Shown: one piece after another, positions 1-8,242 of the stretch
How positions within the stretch are numbered: the stretch's first letter is position 1
Layout of the letters: each line of letters begins with the position of its first letter
From: an uncultured Porphyromonadaceae bacterium
Lineage (GTDB): Bacteria > Bacteroidota > Bacteroidia > Bacteroidales > Muribaculaceae
Reading direction: 5' to 3'
DNA length: 53,400 bases
NCBI GenBank assembly: GCA_902495075.1
Contig: CABUVO010000027.1
Coordinates: 1-53,400 of the forward strand
Program-made: the position numbers and the translations under genes
Notes under the pieces: generated by a model
What the model was told of the DNA's origin: nothing
Seen by the model: the letters and a program-made list of their open reading frames with translations, nothing else
The model's database searches: none

Positions 1-141
1 ATCAGACTTTCGCTCACAGCCACCAACCTTCTGAACAAGCGGAGTTATGAATACCAGACTTACGGTACCCTCTCATCTTCAACCCACATGTTTCAGCTCC
101 GACCCCGCTCGATCCTTGCCTCCATCCAATATCGTTTCTGA
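1..141 (+). CDS. C-terminal end of an outer-membrane beta-barrel protein (partial)
   Basis: An open frame enters from the left edge and ends at a TGA. The 46 visible residues include the stretch SLTATNLLNKRSYEYQTYG and finish in SIQYRF. Alternating polar and hydrophobic residues and a terminal aromatic (YRF) are the usual last strands and C-terminal signal of Bacteroidetes TonB-dependent receptors or related outer-membrane barrels, and a 'NLLNKRSYEY' turn is common near their ends. The N-terminus, plug domain and substrate lie outside the window, so the class cannot be refined. It is transcribed rightward, toward the structured RNA region, but no obvious terminator follows within the next 270 bases. 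Confidence 0.7.
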   Translation: MRLSLTATNLLNKRSYEYQTYGTLSSSTHMFQLRPRSILASIQYRF

Positions 142-418
142 AAATGAGTATGCTTTCAAACCGGGATCAAAAACAAATTCGAATGAGGTTGACTTTCATT
201 AATTCTCTCCATAACGGTCTGTTTTATATTTCCTCGCGCAGTGACGCTCATTCTAACGCTTGTTAGCACCGAAATTTCTCAAATATTTTGGTATAAAATT
301 AATCATTCCTTACGGAACTGCAAAAAATTAATGCTCTTTTCGACCGCTTTTTTCAACTGAGTCTTATGAATTTTACGAATTTTCTACGGGATATGCCTAA
401 GATTCTGGAAATATTAGT
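142..418. other. AT-rich intergenic stretch without a visible gene
   Basis: Between the barrel gene and the promoter at 419 there is no open frame with a credible start or protein signature on either strand. The stretch is AT-rich with several poly-A and poly-T runs. I see no tRNA, strong hairpin or repeat here. Confidence 0.5.
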
Positions 419-426
419 TAACTTTG
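419..426 (+). promoter_or_regulatory. Bacteroidetes -7 promoter element (TAACTTTG)
   Basis: TAACTTTG matches the TAnnTTTG -7 consensus of the Bacteroidetes primary sigma factor. Transcription would start about 433, at the beginning of the structured RNA. No clear TTTG -33 box is seen at the usual 19-20 bp upstream, so this is supported mainly by its position. Confidence 0.5.
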
Positions 427-432
427 CAGTCG

Positions 433-640
433 CAAGTCTTTAGGCTCGCACGACATTTTGGAAGAATAAGAAGCATTATGCTTATCTTGTGATTTGAGAA
501 CCTGAGAAATTTTCAACCGTGCAAGGATAGCATAGTGGTTCTCACGCTTATAGCGTGGGCTGCTATTGTTACATCTGCACACAGGCTTTCTCAGGACCTT
601 CAAATCAAGACGTGGCATAGTTGGTTCACGTTTTTCTTTT
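433..640 (+). ncRNA. Candidate structured RNA (leader or stand-alone) with intrinsic terminator
   Basis: Nested complementary segments fold the transcript into a long rod: 486-489/606-609 and 492-497/600-605; CCTGAGAAA 501-509 with TTTCTCAGG 587-595; GTGCA 519-523 with TGCAC 576-580; ATAGCA 527-532 with TGCTAT 561-566; and an apical hairpin CTCACGC 541-547 with GCGTGGG 553-559. A smaller hairpin sits at about 470-487. The rod is followed directly by a second hairpin, ACGTG 610-614 with CACGT 627-631, ending in a T-rich run, which looks like a Rho-independent terminator. The base of the terminator stem (607-609) overlaps the closing helix of the rod, so the two could compete. The next gene starts 38 bases downstream. 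It is therefore either an attenuator-type leader for the LRR operon or an independent small RNA. I cannot assign an Rfam family; tmRNA, RNase P and SRP signatures are absent. A 6S-like rod is conceivable but not shown. Confidence 0.6.
610..640 (+). terminator. Intrinsic terminator of the structured RNA
   Basis: The stem ACGTG/CACGT can be extended by G-U and A-T pairs to about 8 bp (607-614 with 627-634) and runs into TTTTTCTTTTTTT. It lies 38 bases before the start codon of the downstream secreted protein, the geometry expected of a transcription attenuator. Confidence 0.6.
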
Positions 641-677
641 TTTCAAAGTTATGAAATGGCATCATTAAACAACCAAT

Positions 678-1013
678 ATGCATAAATTTTTACTTACTAT
701 GTTTCTCACAGTGATGGGACTGCCGCTAATGGCTACTGACTATGACACAACTGTCAGCTATAGCAGTCATACAGTCACAGTGCAGATGCACGAGGGCGGC
801 AGTTTCACTATCGCGGTCGGCTCAGAACCTGTTAAGATTAAAATCGCCTGCACCGAAGGCAAGACCATCGGCAGCGTTATGCTTGAGGGTATTGATCTCA
901 CAGCTCAGCTCGACGATGACGGCTGTCTCACTCTCAACAATCCCGACAATGCCGACACCACTATCACATCAGATAGCGTTATTACGATAACCTATACCAA
1001 GTCTGCAAAATAA
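678..1013 (+). CDS. Small secreted beta-domain protein
   Basis: This 111-residue protein has an N-terminal signal peptide (MHKFLLTMFLTVMGLPLMA, cleavage after about residue 19) and no lipobox, so it should be exported to the periplasm or beyond. The mature part is beta-rich and begins with SHTVTVQMHEGGSFT. It resembles residues about 653-724 of the next gene product: both share an H-S/T-VTV opening, a central 'SV..NGID' type turn, an 'LD..G' segment and a closing hydrophobic strand. It therefore looks like a free-standing copy of the domain that links the LRR region to the sorting tail of its neighbour. Its TAA stop overlaps the ATG of the next gene by one base (TAATG), indicating translational coupling. 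No enzyme motif is visible and I do not know its function. Confidence 0.75.
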   Translation: MHKFLLTMFLTVMGLPLMATDYDTTVSYSSHTVTVQMHEGGSFTIAVGSEPVKIKIACTEGKTIGSVMLEGIDLTAQLDDDGCLTLNNPDNADTTITSDSVITITYTKSAK

Positions 1014-3412
1014 TGAAACCCAAAATTCTCACACTATTACTACTGGTATTAGCATCGCTCACATCAGTGGCCCAAATCACAAATGTTGAGTTAATCCCGG
1101 ATGAGTTCAATCTCATAGCAGGGGAAACTGCCAAAATAAATATGAAAGTCACTGCCAACAGTGAATACAGGATTTCTTATAATTCATATGACAGAAGCAT
1201 AGCGCAGGTCTCGGACGACGGCGTAATCACGGCAGTCGGCGAAGGCTCGACATACATTCTCATAATGGGAGACTGGGACAATAACACTGGACAGCCTTAT
1301 ATGACATCGGTTAAAGTCAATGTAACTATGCCCGATGGGTTGTTCTATGTTGATAATTTTAAATGCAAGTTCACCGACGATACCCAATCTGCCATCTCGA
1401 TTCTTGGAGAAGTAGTGCATTATACTCAGGTGTCGTGGACACTGAATATCCCGGCCACACTCACACCCGTATTCAAGGAAACAGAAATCCCGGTCACACA
1501 TATCGCAGAAGATGCTTTTGCTGATTGCGCACATATTGGCCGCGTGATATTCTCGCGTGGAGAAGGCACACTCACTCTTGGCAACCGCTGTTTTGCCAAT
1601 ATTCCTTTCACAAGTCTTGAAATTGACCGCGATTTTGTGATTGTTGAAGAAGGAGATGCCGCCCAACACCCGTTCTTTGCCGATGAAGAGACCTCCCAAA
1701 CCGAATCTAAAGTGATATTTGGAGAAAACATGAAAGAAATCTGTAGTTATGCCCTTTCAACTTCGGGCGCAGGGCGCTTCACCTCCATTCTGTTGGGACA
1801 TGAAATATCAGACATCAAACAGTATGCGCTCTACGGGACGGGGATTGAGGAAATTACCCTCTACGGTGCTATTGAAAATATAGGCTTAAATGCTTTCGGC
1901 AGCTGCGGGAAGCTAAAAGAAGTGAAACTGTATTCAGATGCACTAAAAAATGCCAATATTCAGGACGCTTTCGAATCCGAAACTTTTCAGAATGCCACTC
2001 TGACGGTTCCGCAAGGCACACTCTCCGTATTTGCCAAGGAGACGGGGTGGAATAAATTCCATTGCATAGCGGAGTCCGATGCACTCTTTATGGTAGATGG
2101 ACTGTTGTGCAGGCTTGATGACCGCAAGTTCAAAGACGGTCAGGTAATAATCGATGGGGCGCTTTTCCCCGATGAAATAGATGAGACACTCATTATCCCC
2201 GGTTCGCTTACCTATAAGGGCGAGGTTCATCCAATCCGCCATATCTGGAATGATGCTTTTGCAGGGAATGAACGGATTAAAAGAATAGTTATCCGGCCGG
2301 GCGAGGCATACATCTATCTCGGAGACCGTTGCTTCGGCAATGTGCCGTTTACGAGTTTCGAACTCGACCGCAACTTTAACTGGCAACGCGGCCAGGAAAC
2401 CCAATCGCCATTCAAATACGAGGGAGACGCACCCCTGGCCACATTGATTCTCGGTGAAAATATGACCGAGGTGGGCATGAATGGTTTTAGTTATGCAGGA
2501 AGCCGTTTTGACAAGGTTCATATGTCGGACAACATTACAAGCATCGGTTATGATGCTTTTGGGAACTTCACAAATATTACGGAACTTAAGTTACCTTCCC
2601 GGCTTGAGGAAATCGGCAAAATGGCTTTCCGGAAATGTAGCAGGCTCAAATCCTTGATTATTCCTGCATCAGTAAAATCAATCGGAGAATATGCATTTGC
2701 ATCATGTATTGCTTTGAAAACGCTTGAGTTTGAGGGTGCCGATGAAGACATCAAGATAGATGATTATGCTTTCGACTGGTGTTTTAATCTTGAAGAAATA
2801 ACCGTGCATTGGAAAAATCCTGTTCCCCTGCAAGCCAATACATTTTCACGTCCCGCCACTACCACCCCACCCGTTTTAAACGTGCCACTTGGTAGCGTAA
2901 AAGCATATAACCGGTCGGATGTTTGGAAAACATTATCGTTTATCAGTGACGGCACGGAGTCTTGGCCACATTCTGTAACTGTCAGCATACCCGACCACGC
3001 CGCATTCACGGTTTACGAGCAAGTCGCTCCGCTGAATGTAAATATCAAAGCTAACGATGAATGGTCCATCCATTCGGTTACCCATAATGATATCGACGTA
3101 AAGCAACAACTCGATACCGAAGGCAACTATACTATTGATGGAGCAGATGCCACAGCGCACAATCTAAACGTTGTGTTTGAAAGGAATATTGTCACGGGAA
3201 TTGGAGACATAGACAACAGCTTAGATAATGTGTACGTCTCTGTCACAGACGGTATAATCCACATCAGCGGCATACGAGACAACGTTCTTGCTGAGATCTA
3301 TAATTTGGAAGGTGTTAAGATATATATTGGTAAAGAACGTGATATCCGCATAAACAGACACGGAACTTTTATCCTTCGCATAGGTCACCATACATTTAAA
3401 TTGAATATCTGA
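1013..3412 (+). CDS. BspA-like leucine-rich repeat surface protein with Ig-like domain and sorting tail
   Basis: The product is a 799-residue secreted protein. After a signal peptide (about 1-20) comes a bacterial Ig-like (Big2-type) domain at about 22-107 (pattern 'A.V..DG.ITAVGEGS'). Two related blocks of LRR_5/BspA-type repeats follow: LGNRCFANIPFTSLEIDR in the first half recurs as LGDRCFGNVPFTSFELDR in the second, showing an internal duplication. Later repeats have the 'IPASVKSIGEYAFASC' signature. Residues about 653-724 form a beta-domain shared with the preceding gene, and the last 75 residues resemble a Por/type IX C-terminal sorting domain ('AEIYNLEGVKI...'). Such proteins are cell-surface adhesins or ligand binders in Bacteroidales; the ligand is not predictable. 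It is coupled to the preceding small gene and may be controlled by the structured RNA upstream. Confidence 0.85.
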   Translation: MKPKILTLLLLVLASLTSVAQITNVELIPDEFNLIAGETAKINMKVTANSEYRISYNSYDRSIAQVSDDGVITAVGEGSTYILIMGDWDNNTGQPYMTSVKVNVTMPDGLFYVDNFKCKFTDDTQSAISILGEVVHYTQVSWTLNIPATLTPVFKETEIPVTHIAEDAFADCAHIGRVIFSRGEGTLTLGNRCFANIPFTSLEIDRDFVIVEEGDAAQHPFFADEETSQTESKVIFGENMKEICSYALSTSGAGRFTSILLGHEISDIKQYALYGTGIEEITLYGAIENIGLNAFGSCGKLKEVKLYSDALKNANIQDAFESETFQNATLTVPQGTLSVFAKETGWNKFHCIAESDALFMVDGLLCRLDDRKFKDGQVIIDGALFPDEIDETLIIPGSLTYKGEVHPIRHIWNDAFAGNERIKRIVIRPGEAYIYLGDRCFGNVPFTSFELDRNFNWQRGQETQSPFKYEGDAPLATLILGENMTEVGMNGFSYAGSRFDKVHMSDNITSIGYDAFGNFTNITELKLPSRLEEIGKMAFRKCSRLKSLIIPASVKSIGEYAFASCIALKTLEFEGADEDIKIDDYAFDWCFNLEEITVHWKNPVPLQANTFSRPATTTPPVLNVPLGSVKAYNRSDVWKTLSFISDGTESWPHSVTVSIPDHAAFTVYEQVAPLNVNIKANDEWSIHSVTHNDIDVKQQLDTEGNYTIDGADATAHNLNVVFERNIVTGIGDIDNSLDNVYVSVTDGIIHISGIRDNVLAEIYNLEGVKIYIGKERDIRINRHGTFILRIGHHTFKLNI

Positions 3413-3513
3413 TCCATAAACATAATTTAGTACGACACGGTAGCTGGGCTTTCGTAAATCGAGCATCAAGTCTAGACCCTAAGTCTTCAATCCCTACCTC
3501 ATACACCCTTCGC

Positions 3514-3534
3514 ACCCCCGAGGGGGTTTCTTTG
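3514..3534. terminator. Terminator between the LRR operon and the two-component genes
   Basis: ACCCC and GGGGT pair around a short CGAG loop, followed by TTTCTTTG. It lies 100 bases after the LRR stop and just beyond the end of the leftward response regulator, so it may serve both converging transcripts. Confidence 0.6.
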
Positions 3535-3548
3535 TATGCCGTGGCACA

Positions 3549-4241
3549 TCAGAAACTCATGGAACGGATGGTCAGCATGTATCCGAAGCCGCGTTGATTT
3601 ATGATTGAGATGGAGGGGTCATGACGCAATGCGCGGCGAAGCTTGTGGATATAGCCGTGGAGAGAGTTGCGATTGCATGGCTCATCTCGTTGCCACACGG
3701 CAATCATCAGTTCCGAAGCATCAACGGTTTTCCCGATGTTGGTTGCCAATCGTTCAAGTATCTTGGCTTCGAAGTGGGAGAGTTCCATACTTCTCTCTCC
3801 AAATGAAAGTGTCTGAGTAGTAACGTTGAAAAGATATTGCCCGAATGAGAATTTGATATCCTCGCCACGGCTGGAGCCTTGTCGGCGCAGCAGAGCCTTT
3901 ATCCTAACTATCAGTTCGCGGAGCTCGAAGGGTTTCTTAAGATAGTCGTTGGCACCGATTTCAAATCCTTTCTCTACATCATCAATTGTGCTTTTGGCTG
4001 TGAGAAATAACAACGGCACTGCAGGGGATATCTTCCGTATCTCTTTAGCCATAGAAAAACCATCCATTTTAGGCATCATGACGTCCGCAACAACAATGTC
4101 GGCGCCATCCGTTTTGAATCTTTCAATTCCCGAGATACCGTCAGCGGCAGTGATCACTTCATATCCTTGCCCGCGTAGCGTATCGGTTACAATCAGAGTG
4201 AGATCTTCCTCGTCCTCAACAAACAGTATCTTGTTGCTCAT
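3549..4241 (-). CDS. OmpR/PhoB-family response regulator, RprY-like
   Basis: This 230-residue protein starts at MSNKILFVEDEEDL. The receiver domain (1-120) shows the acidic pocket E9/D10/E11, the phospho-acceptor D53 in 'VVADVMMPKMDG', T82 and K104 before P-F. Residues about 130-228 form a winged-helix Trans_reg_C domain ('LHGYIHKLRRAL', 'IINQRGFGYML'). Length and motifs are those of an OmpR-class transcription factor, and the opening resembles B. fragilis RprY. A longer reading frame upstream exists, but it overlaps the kinase end too far, so the ATG at 4241 is preferred. That start overlaps the upstream histidine-kinase gene by 26 bases, implying coupled translation. Its likely targets include the divergent TonB receptor, whose promoter region carries tandem half-sites. 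Confidence 0.92.
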   Translation of the reverse strand: MSNKILFVEDEEDLTLIVTDTLRGQGYEVITAADGISGIERFKTDGADIVVADVMMPKMDGFSMAKEIRKISPAVPLLFLTAKSTIDDVEKGFEIGANDYLKKPFELRELIVRIKALLRRQGSSRGEDIKFSFGQYLFNVTTQTLSFGERSMELSHFEAKILERLATNIGKTVDASELMIAVWQRDEPCNRNSLHGYIHKLRRALRHDPSISIINQRGFGYMLTIRSMSF

Positions 4242-5658
4242 GGTTGTTGAATTTAATGGTGAATATAGAGCCTTCTCCTTCATTACTCTTGACGCTGATG
4301 TTCCAGCCCATTTTGTCAAGAATACTCTTTACGTAATACAATCCAATTCCATAGCCTCGAATATCCTGACGGTTGCCATGTGGCACTCTGTAAAATTTGT
4401 TGAACAGATAAGGAATCGACTTTGATGGAATACCAATACCGTTGTCACAGACTGAGAGCTCTTTCTCATTGCCGGTTATGGATATTTCAACGCTATCATT
4501 GGAGTATTTGATTGCGTTGTCAATCAAATTGTTCAGCACATTTGCAAAGTGCGTCTTGTCAGCTACGACTGAGGTGCGTTCATCTATATTCACTGTGATT
4601 GTTAAATCTTTCCTGTCGCCTCTCATTCGCTGCATTGCTGCGATTTCCTCAACAAATGGTTGCAACATGAATTCTTCCGGCTTGAGTTTCATTGTTTTTC
4701 TTCGCTCCATGCTCATTGCAAGAATATTCTCCACAAGTTCGCCAAGGCGTTTCAGTTGCTTGTTGGCGATCATCAGATATTTTTTCCTTTTGTTCGGATC
4801 GTTGTCCGTACCAAAATTAATAAGAGCATCGTTTGCAGAATAAGCTATAGCTATAGGGGTTTTCAATTCATGGGTCATATTGCTTACAAAATCATCTTTC
4901 ATTTCCTCAATGGTTCGCAGGCGCGACACGGTGTGGAACAGGTACCAGAACGCCAAAGCAAATGTGACCATAAGTAGAAAGACCGTGACAATCACGCCTG
5001 ACATCTCTGAGATGATATGACGTGTGAGAGGTGTCATATATACTCGATAGTACATACCTGAATCAGGATTGAAGCATAAGGAAAACATATCATAATCTAA
5101 GCGATTCTTAGGGACATGACTATTACTCCTTAAAACAGTATCTTTTGAATTAACAACTTCTACGGCAACAAACTCCGGATATATGTGGCGGTCGGCAAGA
5201 CGTTCAATCACGATACTGTCCATGATAGTTAAATTAAAATCGACAAACGGATCCATAGCTTCGTGCATCTGCTGGCTCATGTCATTGACCATTTGGTTAG
5301 AATACGATCTGTCGCGACGTAGAGGTGTCTTGTTCACCGTTGTTTTGCCTTCTTCGTTTGTTGAGGTCGTGACGAAATTCCCATCTTCATCCTTAACTCC
5401 GGATACAGAACGCGGTGTCCTGGTTATGGAATCTCCGTTTTCAGCGTATGCCTGTTGGGCGGCTATTGCTGCGCGGTTGGCTCGATCGGAGCGCTCCCAC
5501 ATGTCATCAATGTCTGCATCCGCCAACGCCGTCATTACATCCCGCTCTACATTGGCTCTTATCGAATTGTAAAGGGATATGAGATAATAGACATTGCAGC
5601 CGAAAATAACTGCAATGACAATAATAAACGTGGTTGATATTGTCTTAAAGCGTTTCAT
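4216..5658 (-). CDS. Membrane sensor histidine kinase, RprX-like
   Basis: This 480-residue kinase has TM helices at about 8-27 and 221-241 that bracket a periplasmic sensor region of about 190 residues. No HAMP domain is evident. The dimerisation/phospho-acceptor segment is 'FVSNMTHELKTPIA' with H263. The ATPase domain has an N box ('NVLNNLIDNAIKYS'), G1 ('CDNGIGIP'), F box ('FNKFYRVPHG') and G2 ('GYGIGLYYV'). An in-frame GTG lies four codons upstream, but the ATG giving MKRFKTIS is the better start. The gene overlaps the response-regulator gene and is divergent from the TonB receptor gene. The order and domain layout resemble RprX of B. fragilis; the stimulus is unknown. Confidence 0.92.
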   Translation of the reverse strand: MKRFKTISTTFIIVIAVIFGCNVYYLISLYNSIRANVERDVMTALADADIDDMWERSDRANRAAIAAQQAYAENGDSITRTPRSVSGVKDEDGNFVTTSTNEEGKTTVNKTPLRRDRSYSNQMVNDMSQQMHEAMDPFVDFNLTIMDSIVIERLADRHIYPEFVAVEVVNSKDTVLRSNSHVPKNRLDYDMFSLCFNPDSGMYYRVYMTPLTRHIISEMSGVIVTVFLLMVTFALAFWYLFHTVSRLRTIEEMKDDFVSNMTHELKTPIAIAYSANDALINFGTDNDPNKRKKYLMIANKQLKRLGELVENILAMSMERRKTMKLKPEEFMLQPFVEEIAAMQRMRGDRKDLTITVNIDERTSVVADKTHFANVLNNLIDNAIKYSNDSVEISITGNEKELSVCDNGIGIPSKSIPYLFNKFYRVPHGNRQDIRGYGIGLYYVKSILDKMGWNISVKSNEGEGSIFTIKFNNHEQQDTVC

Positions 5659-5755
5659 ATCTTCAACCACGAAGTGCTCGCGGTCTCATATTAAAATCAT
5701 TAATCACCGCAAATATATGAATAATCCGTCATACAATCGTTTGAATTTACTCTGT

Positions 5756-5794
5756 TTTAAGACTAAATAAGGGAGCATTTAAGGCTAAATAAGG
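5756..5794. promoter_or_regulatory. Tandem half-site array, probable response-regulator operator
   Basis: Four TAAG-centred half-sites lie in a row: TTTAAG (5756), AATAAGG (5766), TTTAAGG (5778) and AATAAGG (5788). Spacings are 10, 12 and 10 bp, giving a near-perfect 22-bp direct duplication of TTTAAGRCTAAATAAGG. Direct repeats at about one helical turn are the typical binding mode of OmpR/PhoB-class dimers. The array ends 31 bp before the -7 element of the TonB receptor and sits about 100 bp from the kinase start, so it could control both directions. The link to this particular regulator is inference. Confidence 0.6.
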
Positions 5795-5825
5795 TTGATT
5801 ATGGTGATATGAAAGTAAGGAGAGG

Positions 5826-5833
5826 TATATTTG
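5826..5833 (+). promoter_or_regulatory. -7 promoter element of the TonB receptor gene (TATATTTG)
   Basis: TATATTTG is an exact TAnnTTTG match. Transcription would begin near 5840, about 15 bases before the ATG. A TTTG -33 box is missing, as expected of an activator-dependent promoter with the half-site array just upstream. Confidence 0.6.
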
Positions 5834-5854
5834 CGTCATAAAAATACTACTGCT

Positions 5855-7897
5855 ATGGGAAAAGCTTACTTTTTATTTCTTATTACAATTCTGCATAGTT
5901 TAACCATCTATGCTCGGGCTGAGGTTAGGGACACCCTCTCCGCTCGACAGCTGAACGAAGTTGTTGTAAGGGGAGAGAAACCGCAGGTCAGAGGTGAAGA
6001 TGGCATTATGATCGTTGCCCTGCCAGGGATTGTCAAGGATAAACCGGTAAACAACATACTTGAAGCGCTTGGCTATCTACCGGGCGTAACGAACAATAAC
6101 GGTATGATTGGTCTTACAGGTGCATCAAATGTAACGATTATTCTAAATGGCGAGTTGACAAACATGCCCCTGCAGAACCTTTATCAGCTCCTTTATACCA
6201 CACCTGTAGACAGGCTGAAGAATGTCGAGGTGATGTATTCGGCTCCCGCAAAGTATCATGTGAATGGTGCGGTTATCAATGTAGTGCTGAAAACACCTAC
6301 ACCTCTCGATGGTCTGCAGGGACAGGTGAGAGTCGGATACAATCAAGCTCATTACGGTTCGTATGGCGGTGGACTTGCAGCCACCTATGCAATCAAGGAC
6401 TGGACCTTTGATTTGAACTATGGATTGTCAAGGACAAAATCATGGAATCAGGAGGAAACCCGTTCAAATCATCTACTCAATGGAAATCGCACCGTGATTG
6501 AAGATAACATGCGTCGCATTGGTCAAAACTGGAGTAATACAATATATGCGTCCGCAGCCTGGAAAACTCTAAAACTCACATATAATGGTCAGATAATTTC
6601 TGACTCTAAAAGGTGTGGATTGTCATCAGGTACGCTGGGCGATTTCACAAATGCCTACAATATGCTGTCTCCAGTCGGTTATCACAATATTGCCTTGCGT
6701 TATACTGCACCTTTCGGTATGACGTTGGGTGGTGATTATACCCGGTATTCAGAAAATCGTTCCCAATCGTTATTTAAGGGTGCCGATTATCTGCTTGGTT
6801 CAGAGAATCGTCAGGATATAAACCGCTGGCATGTGTATATTGATCAGCAACATCAGCTTGGGAAATGGTTATTTAACTATGGTGGTGAGTACCAGCATTC
6901 TGAAGATCAGAGCTCGCAGCACAACTATCCATATGATATGCCGGCTTTTGATGATGTTATCAACGAGGATGTGGCAAGTTTCTATGTCGGCACACAACGT
7001 TCATTCGATTGGGGGTTATCGTTCAATGTCTCCGCTGAAGGTGAATATTATAACAATAAATATCAGCACAACTGGAATTTCATTCCTCAACTCGGAGTTA
7101 CATACTACAAGACCCCGAAAAGTATCTTTCAGCTTAATCTAAGCACGCGACGCATCTATCCCTCATATTGGGAATTGCATGGCGGCACAAGCTATATCAA
7201 CGATTATTCCACGGTGATCGGTAATCCGAAGTTGCAGCCCTACATTCAGTATGACACCCAGTTCAATTATATTTTTAAGCAGAAGTATGTTGCGACGCTG
7301 TATTTTCAATATGGCGACAAGACTACCGTGCAGCTGCCGTATCAGTCGCCCTATGCCCTCAATCTCATCTATCAGACAATAAATATGGACTATGAACGTG
7401 TTGTTGGACTTAATCTCTACGCTCCATTTGGGGTGGGATATATTTGGAATGCCTCTGCTTCTGCCAATGTGATGAACCGGCGTGCAAAAGCCAATCATTT
7501 CCACGACATAAGCTTTGACAACAGCAAATGGATTTTCTATGGTGCCATAAGTAACTCTTTCAAGTTCAGCCAGAACTGTCCCGTATCATTAACGGTTGAT
7601 TTCAGTTATATTTCTCCGTCGTTACAGGGTATAGCGGAAATGTCCGGTTTGTGGAGAGTCGATGCCGGGGTTAAATGGCAGTTTGGAAAGAAACGTTGCT
7701 GTGAACTGGATCTGAAAGCTGACGACATATTCAACAAATGGTCGCCTACGATGACTATCAACGATGCCGGTCAGGATTATCGGATGAAAGTGAGAGACAT
7801 GACCCGCAATGTTAAACTGACATTCATTTGGCGATTCAATGGATTCAAGCCAAAAGACTCAGATATTGATACATCGCGCTTTGGCACAGGCGGATAA
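5855..7897 (+). CDS. TonB-dependent outer-membrane receptor / barrel protein
   Basis: The product is a 680-residue exported protein. The ATG at MGKAYFLFLITILHSL is chosen over an in-frame TTG eight codons earlier because that TTG lies inside the promoter element. A signal peptide (about 1-20) is followed by a short TonB-box-like segment ('LNEVVVRGEKPQ'), a plug-like domain at about 35-140 ('ILEALGYLPGVT', 'VEVMYSAPAKY') and a long barrel to the C-terminus. There is no N-terminal carboxypeptidase-like domain and no SusD partner nearby, so it is not a SusC. The barrel is followed by about 25 hydrophilic residues after the last aromatic strand (WRF), which is slightly unusual. Small receptors of this kind import or sense iron complexes, peptides or sugars; the substrate is unknown. 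Its promoter faces a two-component system and carries an operator-like array. Confidence 0.85.
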   Translation: MGKAYFLFLITILHSLTIYARAEVRDTLSARQLNEVVVRGEKPQVRGEDGIMIVALPGIVKDKPVNNILEALGYLPGVTNNNGMIGLTGASNVTIILNGELTNMPLQNLYQLLYTTPVDRLKNVEVMYSAPAKYHVNGAVINVVLKTPTPLDGLQGQVRVGYNQAHYGSYGGGLAATYAIKDWTFDLNYGLSRTKSWNQEETRSNHLLNGNRTVIEDNMRRIGQNWSNTIYASAAWKTLKLTYNGQIISDSKRCGLSSGTLGDFTNAYNMLSPVGYHNIALRYTAPFGMTLGGDYTRYSENRSQSLFKGADYLLGSENRQDINRWHVYIDQQHQLGKWLFNYGGEYQHSEDQSSQHNYPYDMPAFDDVINEDVASFYVGTQRSFDWGLSFNVSAEGEYYNNKYQHNWNFIPQLGVTYYKTPKSIFQLNLSTRRIYPSYWELHGGTSYINDYSTVIGNPKLQPYIQYDTQFNYIFKQKYVATLYFQYGDKTTVQLPYQSPYALNLIYQTINMDYERVVGLNLYAPFGVGYIWNASASANVMNRRAKANHFHDISFDNSKWIFYGAISNSFKFSQNCPVSLTVDFSYISPSLQGIAEMSGLWRVDAGVKWQFGKKRCCELDLKADDIFNKWSPTMTINDAGQDYRMKVRDMTRNVKLTFIWRFNGFKPKDSDIDTSRFGTGG

Positions 7898-7902
7898 ATG
7901 AA

Positions 7903-7936
7903 AAAATCCCCGCGCATCTCACGATGTGCGGGGATT
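7903..7936. terminator. Strong bidirectional terminator after the TonB receptor
   Basis: AAAATCCCCGCGCATC pairs with GATGTGCGGGGATTTT around a 4-base loop, about 16 bp with one G-U pair. A-rich and T-rich flanks allow use from both sides. Confidence 0.85.
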
Positions 7937-8242
7937 TTCCTGCCTAAAAGGGGACGGAGCTAAGAGTGCGGGAATCAGTTGAATGATTGAGGCACTCTCG
8001 AACCGTTCTTTGGGCAGACGATAGAAATTACTAATGTATATAACCCAAAATTTAGACAATTATGTTTTTCGTTGAGGCATAAGGATTAAGGTCTCATTGA
8101 AACATATCTAAGTCATGAAAAAAGTGTCGTCTTGATTTGCTACAGTATAATTGATTATTATTTATTTAAGTTTTGCAAGCTCTTGAAGACGCGAGCAATG
8201 CTCGCTGAACAGAACCTTTCAGGTGTGTGTATAGCATAAACG
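7937..8242. other. Intergenic stretch without a recognised gene
   Basis: No open frame with a start or family signature is present. It contains one short palindrome (GCGAGC-AAT-GCTCGC, about 8191-8205) and, just before it, a segment TTATTTAAGTTTTGCAAGC that closely matches one downstream of the upp promoter (TTATTTAAGTTTCGCAAGC near 13163). The latter suggests a degraded copy of a dispersed intergenic repeat. Confidence 0.4.

Noticed and set aside
418..618. Open reading frame of 66 codons on the minus strand
   Set aside because: It lies exactly antisense to the structured RNA, has no family signature or promoter, and its openness follows from the base composition of the hairpins.
4242..4319. 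N-terminal extension of the response regulator
   Set aside because: It would lie entirely within the kinase 3' end, and receiver domains of this family start at MxxKILxVEDE.
7937..8160. Remnant of a transposase or other gene
   Set aside because: Short open stretches in both strands give no recognisable motif and no start codon context.
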